Assembly (NCBI GenBank): GCA_001643675.2
Contig: LSRY02000008.1
Location: forward strand, 1,313,501-1,377,500
DNA length: 64,000 nt
Reading direction: 5' to 3'
Origin: Monocercomonoides exilis
Taxonomy: Eukaryota > Preaxostyla > Oxymonadida > Polymastigidae
A program made the translations under genes and the position numbers. This document shows positions 1 to 10,452 of the stretch, in pieces. The number at the start of each line of letters is the position of its first letter. Position 1 is the stretch's first letter. Under the pieces are notes generated by a model that ran no database searches, was not told the DNA's origin, and was given only the letters and a program-made list of their open reading frames with translations.

Positions 1-114
1 CGCACTCCATATGCTTGCATTTGCATTGAATATAACAGCAAATATTATAACACTTGGAAAAAAAAATTATCATTCAAAATGTTTAAAAAATTTCTACGCT
101 TCATAAATATGTTC

Positions 115-200
115 TTCTTCCTCTTCCTCTTCCTCTTCCTCTTCCTCTTCCTCTTCCTCTTCCTCTTCCTCTTCCTCTTCTTCCTCCTCCTCTTCTTCTT
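115..200. repeat. CTCTTC microsatellite
   Basis: Long (CTTCCT)n tract grading into CTT repeats; mirrored at about 17250-17338 with a slightly different repeat number. The Arg/Lys-rich and Phe/Leu-rich frames across it are artefacts of the repeat. Confidence 0.9.
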
Positions 201-338
201 CTTCTTTTCCTTCTTCTTGTATCTCTCAAGGCACTTTTCCTTTCTGCTCACAAAGCCCATATGACCTATTTCCGCTGTTCATCTCATTTCTAACATAATT
301 CCTTTTCTTCAGCTTCCAAAAATCTCCCATTTCCGATC

Positions 339-1841
339 CTAGATTATGCTTTCAGCTGAATAACTCCAACAGACAAAAATCTTAAAAACAGGCAATAATA
401 GTGATGAAAAAGAAAAAGAAGAGAATGATGAAATATAAAAATTTGTTTCTGTTCCAATTGAACATGTTTCCCTTCCCTTCCCAATGACTGAAATCTTCTT
501 TTCTCCAATATCAATTGTTGTTGCCTCACTCACATGATTCCCTTCCATCAGCATGACTGATGAGCTCAGCTCTTCCAAACCCATCTCCACTGCGTGTCCT
601 ACCGTCTTGCAAGGTGCCGATTCGCCCATCCCACACAGCCCACTCGAGTCCTTACCATTCACCCCCACAAACAGAACCTTCGACCATTCGTTCAGCCACT
701 CCTTCTTGTCCGTGAGCTGATATGCCCAGTCACTTGTCCAATATCCGTAGCACACTCTCTGGTCATCTGTGTTTGTTGTGTAACATTCATAAAACGGATT
801 ATTTTGAGATAAATATAAATTGTTATTATCGTAATATATCATATCATGCCCATATGGAGTGGCTGCAGAGCATTTGCATTCATGGAAAAATATGAAGAAA
901 CAATAAATTTTATCATTTGGTGCTGTTGCTCGATTTGGATGCAAACACAATCCTCCTCCAGTTGACGTTGCTGAACATGAAATAAACTGAACACTCCTCA
1001 TTTTGAATTGCGTGGCAGGAATATTAACACAATACATGCCTCCACCAACAGTATTTGTGACTGAGCATGAAGTGAAACAGCAGTCAAACACACACGCACT
1101 CTCCCCTTCTCCACTTTCATTTCCAACACATCCTATTCCAGAAACCTGAAAATTATCTAATTTCAATCCTCCACCTGAACCAATCGCTTGACAGTTTTTG
1201 AACTCGCATCCACTCACTCGAGCACACGAAGAAACATTATACAAATACACACCTCCCCCATATCGATTTGAGGAGACACAGCAATTGAAAGTGCTGCTTT
1301 CAACAGTCGCTGCTTTGATAGTATAGCACATAATCCCTCCTCCACACCAATATGATGAGCAGTCATTGAATGCGCAGTGAGAAACGGTAAGTGTTCCAGA
1401 TGTTAAGGTGTGCATAAATATTGCTCCTCCATTCGAGGCTTGATTTGAATAATCGTCGCTCTTCTCAGGAGCCTTCGATCCACTCCATTCGCACCAAGTG
1501 AATGTATTCGCTCCATTTTCTGTTTCATTTTGTCTCCCTGGAGTCCATTTTCTGTCTGCAGTTCCAGTGCATTCAACATTTCTTGTTCTGCAACACCCAA
1601 TGAATGATGTGTTTGAGGCTGTCAGAGAGGCAAGGGGTTGTTGAGGGAGGGAACAATCCCTCCATCATATGCATCACAAACAGACGAAAATGAGCAACTG
1701 CTCAAAAACTTGATGCTTGTGATAATGTAGTTGTTGCAGATGAACAAGAAGTGGATTCTGTCGAGATGTTGAAAAACGTCAAATGAGATAGGGATATTAG
1801 GGGTATTGAAGATGACGAAAGGAATAGAGCTTGATTCACTC
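339..1841 (-). pseudogene. Beta-helix protein, frameshifted copy
   Basis: Left-arm copy of the gene at 15609-17111. The frame 339 to about 1632 encodes GGG-turn beta-helix repeats (NGGAIFM, CGGGIMC, YGGGVYL, SGGGLKL, VGGGMYC, TGGGLCL, about 30 residues apart, with C-x-F and N/D-C pairs). A second helix segment follows, starting near VLFVGVNGKDSSGLCG. Two homopolymer differences from the right arm (one base missing near 1632, one T fewer near 1704) put the N-terminal part into another frame, so this copy cannot give the 500-residue protein. The C-terminus departs from the family right after SIGTE and ends in an unrelated Ser/Phe-rich tail, so the gene is also truncated. Sequencing error in homopolymers cannot be excluded. 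Confidence 0.7.
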
Positions 1842-3056
1842 ACCGAAACATTTCCTTTCCCTCTCTCATTTTCCATAAGCCTTCCATGCCTCTCAACGAG
1901 ATGTTCATCAAGATTCAAATGAGCTTGAGTTCCTCTTTCCTTCCTCTTCTCCTGCTTCTGAAATGTATATCCCCAAAAGAAAAGCGTCTTTTTCCTTCAG
2001 TGCCTCCAAATTGAAACAAGAACATAATCTTCTTCGCCATTTGCTTTCCCTAAAATCTCTTTTTTCTTCTGTTGTCTTCTTCTGCCTTTTTCCCACATTC
2101 CATTCGCATCCATTGCTCTTGACGACTCATGCAAATGCACTTTTGTCATTAAAAAAACAACTGTAAAAATTCAGGGGAAAAAAGATAAACCGAAGAAATA
2201 TTAAATAAAATATGGAAAAAAAGAAAAGAATATTGAAAGAATATTTGAAAATAAATTTGAAATAAAATATCAAAAATATGATTTTTTAGATGTTATCCTT
2301 ATACCTTTTTCTTCTCGAAACCTTCCGCTTCATTTTCCGCTTCTTCACTTCCCTTCTCTTCTCCTCATTCTTCTTCTCCTTCTCTTGTTCCCTCGTTTCT
2401 CTCATCTCAGTCTCATAACCCTTCTTCTCTTCCTTGATTCTTTCAATCCATATCTTCCTTCTCTCTCTTCTGCCTTCCTCTCAAATAAAACAAGGCACTT
2501 CCATCCCTCCTTTCCTCATCCTCTCCAACCATGCAACTCACACAAAAAAGAGCACACATCCCGCCATTCCCTCTGCCTCAAGCACAGTCAACACAAAACG
2601 CGGATAAACAGCATGCCTTGAGTGTTGTGTGCTGCTCCATAGCCGTTGCGCTGCTTCGCTCATCCCCGGCACTTCAAGCGCACATCCCATTTTCTGTCAT
2701 GGCAATATCAGGAACGTCAGGGACATGCCCGTCCTTTTATCCCTTGGCTCTCCCCACACATATTGCATGTGCTTGCCTCAATTCATCCCTCGTTGCTGCC
2801 AATGCTCGTCTGCTCCAAAAATGACAAAAACGAAGAAGAAGAAGAAGAAGAAGAAGAAAAAGGCTGATCCACCTGTTGCAGTTGGCGGCAGATATGACAA
2901 AGTCGCTTTGTTGCCATCTCCCGCAACAACTGTAGCAAAACAGCCCAACCCCAAATTAGCAGCCAAACAGAGCCTCAAAAAATACTGAACTATGCCAGCA
3001 GAAGTCGAAATACCGTTGATGGAGACGGGAAGATGATAATTCCCAACTCAAATTAC
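1842..3056. other. Intergenic, no firm gene
   Basis: Upstream flank of the beta-helix copy. It resembles the 5' flanks of other copies in places: a CATTCGCAT... stretch near 2100 recurs near 45000. It is pyrimidine-rich with a GAA run at 2836-2862. One small frame is listed separately. Mirrored at 14392-15608. Confidence 0.5.
2821..2988 (+). CDS. Small Lys-rich hypothetical ORF
   Basis: ATG-started 55-residue frame: a run of ten or more lysines from the GAA/AAG repeat, then ADPPVAVGGRYDKV and a basic tail rich in Ala/Lys. Base composition after the repeat is more GC-rich than the surroundings, which is the only hint of coding. No family recognised. An identical frame lies on the minus strand at 14460-14627. 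It may be chance. Confidence 0.2.
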   Translation: MTKTKKKKKKKKKKADPPVAVGGRYDKVALLPSPATTVAKQPNPKLAAKQSLKKY

Positions 3057-3224
3057 TTAATGCTGCCCATGACAACAAAACGCCAAGCTTTCCACTCGCC
3101 CTTGTAGCAGCTCGGTGAAGGTTAAAGAACGGTAACAGCTGCAGGGTGCTTCACTTGTCTTGCCATTCTTGCAGGAACACAGGCCGAGACTGATGCTTTT
3201 GTCACAAATCATTCTTTTTTTCAT
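3057..3224 (-). CDS. Small Cys-rich hypothetical ORF
   Basis: 55-residue frame with ATG and TAA. It holds two C-x-C pairs about 13 residues apart (GLCSCKNGK and PCSCYRSL) and later a CC pair, with balanced codon use and higher GC than its surroundings. No family recognised; it could be one exon of a larger gene. Mirror copy at 14224-14391 (+). Confidence 0.3.
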   Translation of the reverse strand: MKKRMICDKSISLGLCSCKNGKTSEAPCSCYRSLTFTELLQGRVESLAFCCHGQH

Positions 3225-3457
3225 TTAAGCACGAATTTTTGGAAAGTCTTGCTTCTCTGCGCATATTCCACAAAACACACATGCATCTTTCCAACGGCAG
3301 CAACAGCTGTTTAACTCCCCATTGATGTTGCTGATCTCCACTCTCATTGCTTTGCATTGTTTTCTAAGTTTTTATTCGCAAAAATTGTCCTTCCCTCGAT
3401 ATCGCCTGCCACTTTCTTTGCCAAAAAAGCTTCTCCTTTGCCTTAGGTTTTAAAATT

Positions 3458-3856
3458 CTATATAATTCTGTGCAGATTTTGTCCTTCACAGAATTCCTTC
3501 TTGTTATTTTCATTCAATAAAATAACAATTGAATTTGTTTTCACCTCTTGCACCAAATAAAAAATTATGAAAATCATGTATCTTCCGTAACGTCCTTTAT
3601 TTCCCAATGGCTGTATAATAATCTGCTCCATTCTCATCGTATTGCTCTCCAAAGCGGAGATTGGCCATTTCAACAATAATTCGGATTCCTGCACTTTGGA
3701 GAGGATACAGATGGAAATATCTTCACAATCAATAGAACAATATAAATTACATACATTATGTCTTTTTGTGTTTTTGATGAAATTGTTGCAATCCCCTTGG
3801 CCATCCAATTGACAAAAATCAAAGGTCAGAATTCCAAAAATAATGCATCTCACCAT
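3458..3856 (-). CDS. Conserved hypothetical fragment (CEDISI segment)
   Basis: 132-residue frame whose central part (NLYCSIDCEDISICILSKV... then LLLKWPISALES) recurs at 35821-36027 (-) and, more diverged, near 46085-46180 (+) and 58240-58320 (-). Repeated conservation of the reading suggests an old coding segment or exon. A 37-base core at 3692-3728 (containing GGAGAGGATAC) is nearly invariant among all copies, including silent positions, so a non-coding role is also possible. Mirror copy at 13592-13991 (+). Function unknown. Confidence 0.35.
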   Translation of the reverse strand: MVRCIIFGILTFDFCQLDGQGDCNNFIKNTKRHNVCNLYCSIDCEDISICILSKVQESELLLKWPISALESNTMRMEQIIIQPLGNKGRYGRYMIFIIFYLVQEVKTNSIVILLNENNKKEFCEGQNLHRII

Positions 3857-4153
3857 TGTCTGTTGTCACACAGGAAATAATATTCTTAGTTCTGCAGGTA
3901 ATGCTCATTCACGGATTTCTCATTCTGTGAATGGAATATTCCGTTTTTTCAAATCTGATGATCATTGAATCCATTACAAAAAAGACTCAAACCAACAAAT
4001 CATTTTGATATTTTCTTTTTCTCGGCAATGGCTGAGTGAAAAGGGACGAGGTTGAGAGGGGTGTGTGAAAACAAAAATTAAACTTGTTTTGGGGATATAT
4101 TTGTTCATTTTCTGAAATTCGTGTATTTGGCAGTGTTTGATTTCTAAGCGAGA

Positions 4154-5342
4154 TTGTTTGCGGGGAGCAGGGTTCAGCTTGTGGCTGATCAGAGAAGCGG
4201 ATGCGCACAAGAGAAAATGGTGCTTGCAGCAGTTGTGTTTGATGAGATGATTTTTCAGCAGTTCGTTTTTTGGAAAAGAAAGGCGAAAGTGGGAAACAAT
4301 GTTTGTGAGAAGGAGCAGGAAAGGGGAGGGGGATAAAGAGTGTGGAGCAGAGTGCCTGACTGATGGAAGAACACATTGCAGCTGGGATTTTCACACACAT
4401 ATTTTTTATTTTAAAGGGGGTGACAAAAGCGAGTTGGATGTTGTATTTTTGGCAGCTGATGGGTGGGGATGTTTGGGGATGCAGTCATGCTCATCTGGGC
4501 AGTCGAGGCAGCACAGGAAAGGGAATGTGCGATTGCTTTGTGAGCCTTTCATGGTGAAAGAGGAGACAGGTTTGGTGATTTGTTTCATGAGAATTTATAT
4601 ATTTTATATTTTTTATTTTGTTTTTCTTTATTGAGGATATTGAGTGAATTGCCGAAAGATGCGCGGAAAGCCATCACATGTTGCCTGAGGGATGGCGACG
4701 GGGTGAAGACTGTTTTTTTTAAGCCTTGCTTGAAGAATGAGAAGAGGAAGAAGAGATATTTCATATTTTTTTTTTGGATTGAAGATTGGATGGAGGAAGA
4801 TGGGAAGAGAAGAATGGTGAGAGTGATGTTGAATGGGCAATGGAAGAGCGGGCGAGAACAACATATTATTTTTTCTTTATTTTTGGAATTGGATATGAAA
4901 AGCGAAGGCGTGGTGTGTGTGGTGCTTGGAGTGGATGATGTTGGGGTGAGAGTTAATTAGAGGGAGGCAAACAGGGGATGAGGGGAGTGAAGGGAAATGA
5001 AGATTTGTGGAGGTATTTTATTCTTGTTTGTTCATTTTCTTCATGTTCCATTTTTTATTTTTATTTGTGTTTGTATTTTTTAATTTTTGATTTGATTGAT
5101 GTGTGATGCGATCAGGTGTTGTCAAAAGCGCTGGGGGAGCATGAAATACGGGATGTGGAAGCACTGTTTTTTTCTGGGCATTCCTGGAAGAAATTGGGAG
5201 AAAACAGAATCCAGAAGAGTGTTTGGCAGAATGATCCAGGCAGAAAAAACTGAAGAGAATGGGAAAAGAAATTTTTGTGGAATTTTTTTAACAAAAATCT
5301 TTTCGGAAGCAGCAGCAATAGAGGCAGAAAAAGGGATATAGC
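4154..5342 (+). CDS. Conserved hypothetical gene U, copy 1 (probably spliced, probably decayed)
   Basis: Several frames in one direction are conserved in copies at 36423-37618 and about 59840-60589. Recognisable blocks are DKSELDVVFLAADGWG near 4420, ELPKDARKAITCCLRDGDG near 4650, GVVCVVLGVDDVG near 4905-4945, then a likely intron (GTGAGA at 4946 to GATCAG at 5115), then VLSKALGEHEI or its variant from 5116. The exon 5' of ELPKD is not resolved. Against the other copies, Trp codons are stops here (GGATAA near 4334; TAG near 4957), so this copy may be a pseudogene. No family recognised. It always precedes a beta-helix gene, so it may be the 5' part of that gene or a linked neighbour. Confidence 0.35.
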
Positions 5343-5564
5343 CACATAATGATATTTTGCGACGCTTTGCCAAGAGGAGTGGGGAAGGAGAATGTATAGG
5401 AAGAACTTCTGTGAGAGAATCGCATTTCTCCTCTATTTACCGACTTTTTCTCATCACCTTCTATTCCCCTTGTATCCCTCTCCAAATTATCATTTTTCAA
5501 CATCTCAACAGCATCTTCAGATTGCCTATCTCCAACAACTACATTTCCTCAAATATCAAGTTTT

Positions 5565-6995
5565 ATGAATGGTTGCTCATTCTCATCAGTCTGCGATGCA
5601 TATGATGGAGGAATTGTTCATTCCCTCAATAATCCCTTTGCATCTCTGACTGTTTCGAACACTTCATTTATTGGGTGTTGCAGAACAAGGAATGTTGAAT
5701 GCACTGGAACTGCAGATGGAAAGTTGACTCCAGGGAGACAAAATACAACAGATAATGGAGCAAATTCATTTATTTGGTGCGAATGGAGTGGATCGAAGAC
5801 AACTGGAGAAATTGACTCTAATACAGACGGGATATCGAGTGGAGGGGCTATTTTCATGTACAACAAGGGAAATGGAGAACTATCTGTTTCACATTGTCTG
5901 TTTAATAACTGTTTTGCATTCAGTCGTGGAGGCGGAATCATGTGCCATACAATTAAATCTATTCAAATCGAAAATAATTTTTTTAATTCATGCTCTGTTC
6001 AAAACAATGCCGGAGGAGGATTGTATGTGAATACCATTTCAACATGTGCTCGGATCAGCAGTTGTGAATTCCAGAATTGTAAAGCAGTTAATTACGGAGG
6101 AGGACTTCTTTTTGAATCTTTTCAGGTTTCAGGAATAGGATGCATTCCAACAGAAAATGGAGAAGGGGAGAGTGCTTGTATGTTTGACTGCAGTTTCACT
6201 TCATGTTCGGTTACAAATTCATATGGTGGGGGTATTAGTTTATATAATGTACCAGTCCAATTCAAAATGAGGAGCGTTCAGTTTATTTCGTGCTCAGCAG
6301 TATCACATGGAGGAGGTTTGAGGTTGGAGCCAAACAAACAAACAGCGCCAAATGAAACGATTTATTGTTATTTTCTTTTCTTCCATGAATGTAAATGTCT
6401 GTCCAATGTTCCATATGGTCACGATGCGTATTATGTCGATTATTACAATGTTTTTTTGAACAATGGAAATCCGTTTAATGAATGCTACACAACAAACACA
6501 GATGACCAGAGACTGTGTTATGTGTATAATTATTCGAGTTCAGGGAGTTGGGTGTATGATCAAACAATGAAAAAGGATTGGCTGAAGGACAAGACGATCT
6601 ATGTTTCGGTGAATGGAAATGATTTGATTGATCAGTGTGGGACTAATGAGTCAAATCCGTGCAAAACGGTGAAGAAGGCGTTTGAGATGTGCGAAATACA
6701 GATGAGTCTGTCTGTCACATTGATGGAAGGGAATCATCAAAGCGAGACAACAACAATTGAGATTGAGACAAAGAAGATTTCAGTTATTGGGAAAGGGAGG
6801 ACGGAGAGTTCGATTGGAACAGGAGCACTTTCAGCAGCTGGAACACTGTTCAGTGTGTCAACAGGTCATCTGGGGATGAGAAAGCTGAAGATTGATTGCA
6901 ACTCAACAGAAGGAACTTCACCGAGTGTGGTTGTGGTGTCTTATAGAAGTGGAACACTTTCACTTGTGTCAAGAAGCGAGTTGGGCAAATTATAA
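5565..6995 (+). CDS. Beta-helix repeat protein (GGG-turn family)
   Basis: 476 residues from an ATG. Residues 1-300 form about seven beta-helix coils marked by GGG[IVLM] turns (SGGAIFM, RGGGIMC, AGGGLYV, YGGGLLF, YGGGISL, HGGGLRL) and many cysteines; the Cys-rich block CCRTRNVEC lies near residue 40. After NPFNECYTTNTDDQRLCY comes the second helix segment, TIYVSVNGND...CG...PCKTV, ending in SIGTG...GHLGMRKLKIDCNS. Such folds are usually extracellular or surface adhesin-like, but no signal peptide or membrane segment is present, so the ORF is probably an internal part of a longer or spliced gene. It stops at SGTLSLVSRSELGKL, where the AT-rich region starts. The gene at 31101 ends at the homologous point. 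Confidence 0.75.
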   Translation: MNGCSFSSVCDAYDGGIVHSLNNPFASLTVSNTSFIGCCRTRNVECTGTADGKLTPGRQNTTDNGANSFIWCEWSGSKTTGEIDSNTDGISSGGAIFMYNKGNGELSVSHCLFNNCFAFSRGGGIMCHTIKSIQIENNFFNSCSVQNNAGGGLYVNTISTCARISSCEFQNCKAVNYGGGLLFESFQVSGIGCIPTENGEGESACMFDCSFTSCSVTNSYGGGISLYNVPVQFKMRSVQFISCSAVSHGGGLRLEPNKQTAPNETIYCYFLFFHECKCLSNVPYGHDAYYVDYYNVFLNNGNPFNECYTTNTDDQRLCYVYNYSSSGSWVYDQTMKKDWLKDKTIYVSVNGNDLIDQCGTNESNPCKTVKKAFEMCEIQMSLSVTLMEGNHQSETTTIEIETKKISVIGKGRTESSIGTGALSAAGTLFSVSTGHLGMRKLKIDCNSTEGTSPSVVVVSYRSGTLSLVSRSELGKL

Positions 6996-8463
6996 ATGGA
7001 GAAATATTTATTTATTTTATTAAAATTTCTTTTTGCTCGTTAAACAAAAAGAAGTGACTTATTTATTTTGTAATAATCAATTTTATATGAATTTTATTTT
7101 ATTTTTTTTTTCTCCTGCATATTTAACAGGAAAATAGTTTTTGTTTTCTGTTTTAGTGATTGTGATTGTGATTGTGATTCTATTTTTGTTTTTGGGATTC
7201 TTTCTTTTCTTGATTATGCTCCATTTCCACTTTTTTGTTTCGTGTTGAAAGGCTTTGTGCAGCGGGGGGAAAAAAAATCAAAAATAAAAAGTAAAACAGA
7301 AAGAAAATGTGTTGAAGAGCTCTTTGACATTCAGGCAGAATCAAACATTGGAGATCGAGCTGGCTTGCTCCAGTGATTCCTTTTCAGTGTCCATTTGTTG
7401 AACACAGAAAATGGTGATGGCTCTTTGTGTGTGAAAACCTGTGGAGCATGAGATGGCAAAGCTCCCAGCTGTGAAAAGACAAAGCTCATTCAAATTCGAA
7501 TGGAGAATGAAAAACGCATCAGCGTTGGCAAAATGGTTTCCAATGTGAAAATGAAGTTTTTGTCTTTGACAACAAAATGGAAAACAATGAACAAACACAT
7601 GCAACTTCTAATTGGAGTATATTTTCATTGAGTCCTCAAATATCACTTTGACATTTTTTATTTTATTTGATTAAATCTTTTTCTGTGGTCTTCAATTATT
7701 TGTGGTTTGAATTAAAAAAATAAATATTAACTTCTTCATGACAATTATTCACCACATTCTCACCTGTGATTTTTCGAAAAATTTATAAGTGTGAAAAGAA
7801 AATAGTAATAAGTTTTATAATAATTTTGGCTCAAGATCAAAGACTTGCTTGTTATCTAACTTATTTTTTATATCGGAGGTTTTGAGATTCAACATAACAA
7901 TGCATCGTTTCATTTTCATAAACTGGATTTGTTTCTTGACTTTTTTATTGTCATTTCATGATTTACGCAAAATATCTGGGAGATTCTTTTTGAAATCATA
8001 AACATGTATTAATTTTTGAAGAGTTTGGATCAAATCCTAATTTCGATGTTGCTGACGTTCTTTATTTTATTTTATTTTATTTTATTTTATTTTTTTCAAA
8101 TGAATGTCCATTGTGCTTTTATTTGTGAACAACAACCAAAAATTACAAGCAATCATCATGTTGATATTCTTTTTTGATATAACTCGTCCTTTCAAGTTTT
8201 TATCTTCATTTTATTTTTCTTCATGAGAATATTGAAAATACTGCAAAAGAACATGATTTTTGTTTTGTGAAGAAAACACCAAAAATAGTTCACGATGACA
8301 ATTAATTTATGCAGGTGAAATGATGATTTCTCATATTTACTATGACAAAGAAAAGCAACATGTGAAGAAACACTTATTGTTCTAAAAAGCTGACTGATCG
8401 AGAAATATCATTCTCTCACATTTAATATGTTTGAAAATACTGGTTTTGATATTGATGTGCAAG
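6996..8463. other. AT-rich inner flank of palindrome 1
   Basis: Gene-poor, with a TGATTG repeat (7156-7180), a TTTTA repeat (8061-8091), and a GGAGATTCTTTTTGAAATC motif near 7980 that recurs in the other AT-rich centres. One weak frame, 7341-7604 (-), is listed separately. Mirrored at 8986-10452. Confidence 0.7.
7341..7604 (-). CDS. Hypothetical 87-residue ORF in AT-rich flank
   Basis: ATG-started frame, Phe/His/Cys-rich in the first half and ending MDTEKESLEQASSISNV. It is more GC-rich than the surrounding DNA and identical in both arms (9845-10108, +). No family recognised; it could be a stray exon. Confidence 0.25.
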   Translation of the reverse strand: MHVFVHCFPFCCQRQKLHFHIGNHFANADAFFILHSNLNELCLFTAGSFAISCSTGFHTQRAITIFCVQQMDTEKESLEQASSISNV

Positions 8464-8985
8464 GGCTATTCTTTTTGAAAAGTCGCAAATGCCCATTATT
8501 TGAATTTGATAAAACTATATAGGAAGTTTTATTCCCATGTTGCAATTTATCTTATTTAATCCATGAATCAAACTTGAACAAAATACCCATTTGTTGAAAT
8601 AATAATTTCATTATAATAATGAGAAAATAATAATGTTCAAATGTGAATAGAAAAATTGTGACAAAATATTTGACTTCAGGCATTTTCATTGAAAAATTAT
8701 GCATCTTAGTGAACTTTTTGTGATTAAAAAAAATGAAAATAACGGGTTCATTTTTTGAAATGCATGTGAGGTTGCAAAACATAATGTTGCTGTATCAATA
8801 ATGTTTGTCTACAGATGTGAAACTCAAATTTGTTTTGAAATCTGGTTAAGTTTAAAAATGTTATAAGTTAAACAATTATTCCATGCTTTGTGCATAAAAA
8901 GCTTGAATGACCATATTTTCCCCCAATTGTTCTGTTTTATCAAACACAAATAATGGGCATTTGCGACTTTTCAAAAAGAATAGCC
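8464..8985. repeat. Terminal-inverted-repeat element at the tip of palindrome 1
   Basis: The last bases of the left arm (8464-8502) and the first of the right arm (8947-8985) contain GGGCTATT followed by CTTTTTGAAAAGTCGCAAAT, reading inward from both sides. The same inward pair ends palindrome 2 and the 250-bp elements at 50577-50826 and 53576-53825. It may be a small TIR element on which the palindrome was built. Confidence 0.6.
8503..8946. other. Single-copy tip (spacer) of palindrome 1
   Basis: These 444 bases separate the two arms and are not self-complementary. No convincing gene is seen. Bases 8641-8935 closely resemble 52621-52922 (and its mirror 51480-51782) in palindrome 3, with shared stretches such as ACTTCAGGCATTTTCATTGA and CATGCTTTGTGCA, so the tip is a fragment of the same AT-rich element family. 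Confidence 0.85.
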
Positions 8986-9844
8986 CTTGCACATCAATAT
9001 CAAAACCAGTATTTTCAAACATATTAAATGTGAGAGAATGATATTTCTCGATCAGTCAGCTTTTTAGAACAATAAGTGTTTCTTCACATGTTGCTTTTCT
9101 TTGTCATAGTAAATATGAGAAATCATCATTTCACCTGCATAAATTAATTGTCATCGTGAACTATTTTTGGTGTTTTCTTCACAAAACAAAAATCATGTTC
9201 TTTTGCAGTATTTTCAATATTCTCATGAAGAAAAATAAAATGAAGATAAAAACTTGAAAGGACGAGTTATATCAAAAAAGAATATCAACATGATGATTGC
9301 TTGTAATTTTTGGTTGTTGTTCACAAATAAAAGCACAATGGACATTCATTTGAAAAAAATAAAATAAAATAAAATAAAATAAAATAAAGAACGTCAGCAA
9401 CATCGAAATTAGGATTTGATCCAAACTCTTCAAAAATTAATACATGTTTATGATTTCAAAAAGAATCTCCCAGATATTTTGCGTAAATCATGAAATGACA
9501 ATAAAAAAGTCAAGAAACAAATCCAGTTTATGAAAATGAAACGATGCATTGTTATGTTGAATCTCAAAACCTCCGATATAAAAAAATAAGTTAGATAACA
9601 AGCAAGTCTTTGATCTTGAGCCAAAATTATTATAAAACTTATTACTATTTTCTTTTCACACTTATAAATTTTTCGAAAAATCACAGGTGAGAATGTGGTG
9701 AATAATTGTCATGAAGAAGTTAATATTTATTTTTTAATTCAAACCACAAATAATTGAAGACCACAGAAAAAGATTTAATCAAATAAAATAAAAAATGTCA
9801 AAGTGATATTTGAGGACTCAATGAAAATATACTCCAATTAGAAG

Positions 9845-10108
9845 TTGCATGTGTTTGTTCATTGTTTTCCATTTTGTTGTCAAAGACAAAAACTTCATTT
9901 TCACATTGGAAACCATTTTGCCAACGCTGATGCGTTTTTCATTCTCCATTCGAATTTGAATGAGCTTTGTCTTTTCACAGCTGGGAGCTTTGCCATCTCA
10001 TGCTCCACAGGTTTTCACACACAAAGAGCCATCACCATTTTCTGTGTTCAACAAATGGACACTGAAAAGGAATCACTGGAGCAAGCCAGCTCGATCTCCA
10101 ATGTTTGA
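9845..10108 (+). CDS. Mirror copy of hypothetical 87-residue ORF
   Basis: Identical product to 7341-7604 on the opposite arm. Nothing further is visible. Confidence 0.25.
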   Translation: MHVFVHCFPFCCQRQKLHFHIGNHFANADAFFILHSNLNELCLFTAGSFAISCSTGFHTQRAITIFCVQQMDTEKESLEQASSISNV

Positions 10109-10452
10109 TTCTGCCTGAATGTCAAAGAGCTCTTCAACACATTTTCTTTCTGTTTTACTTTTTATTTTTGATTTTTTTCCCCCGCTGCACAAAAGCCTTT
10201 CAACACGAAACAAAAAAGTGGAAATGGAGCATAATCAAGAAAAGAAAGAATCCCAAAAACAAAAATAGAATCACAATCACAATCACAATCACTAAAACAG
10301 AAAACAAAAACTATTTTCCTGTTAAATATGCAGGAGAAAAAAAAAATAAAATAAAATTCATATAAAATTGATTATTACAAAATAAATAAGTCACTTCTTT
10401 TTGTTTAACGAGCAAAAAGAAATTTTAATAAAATAAATAAATATTTCTCCAT

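Larger units (their letters stand above)
1..8502. repeat. Palindrome 1, left arm
   Basis: This stretch is the near-identical reverse complement of 8947-17448 (paired coordinates sum to about 17448-17450). Every reading frame here reappears on the opposite strand in the other arm, for example 5565-6995 (+) and 10453-11883 (-). The first base already pairs with 17448, so the arm continues beyond the window. A few substitutions and single-base indels separate the arms (for example the A-run near 1632 and a Glu/Gly change near 6387/11060). Confidence 0.97.

Noticed and set aside
45-260. Lys/Arg-rich ORF over the CTCTTC tract
   Set aside because: It is the translation of a microsatellite and changes length between arms.
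5565-6995. Bacterial origin of the Pmp-like proteins
   Set aside because: The GGG-turn resemblance is a fold-level feature; composition, flanking introns and the retrotransposon indicate a eukaryote.
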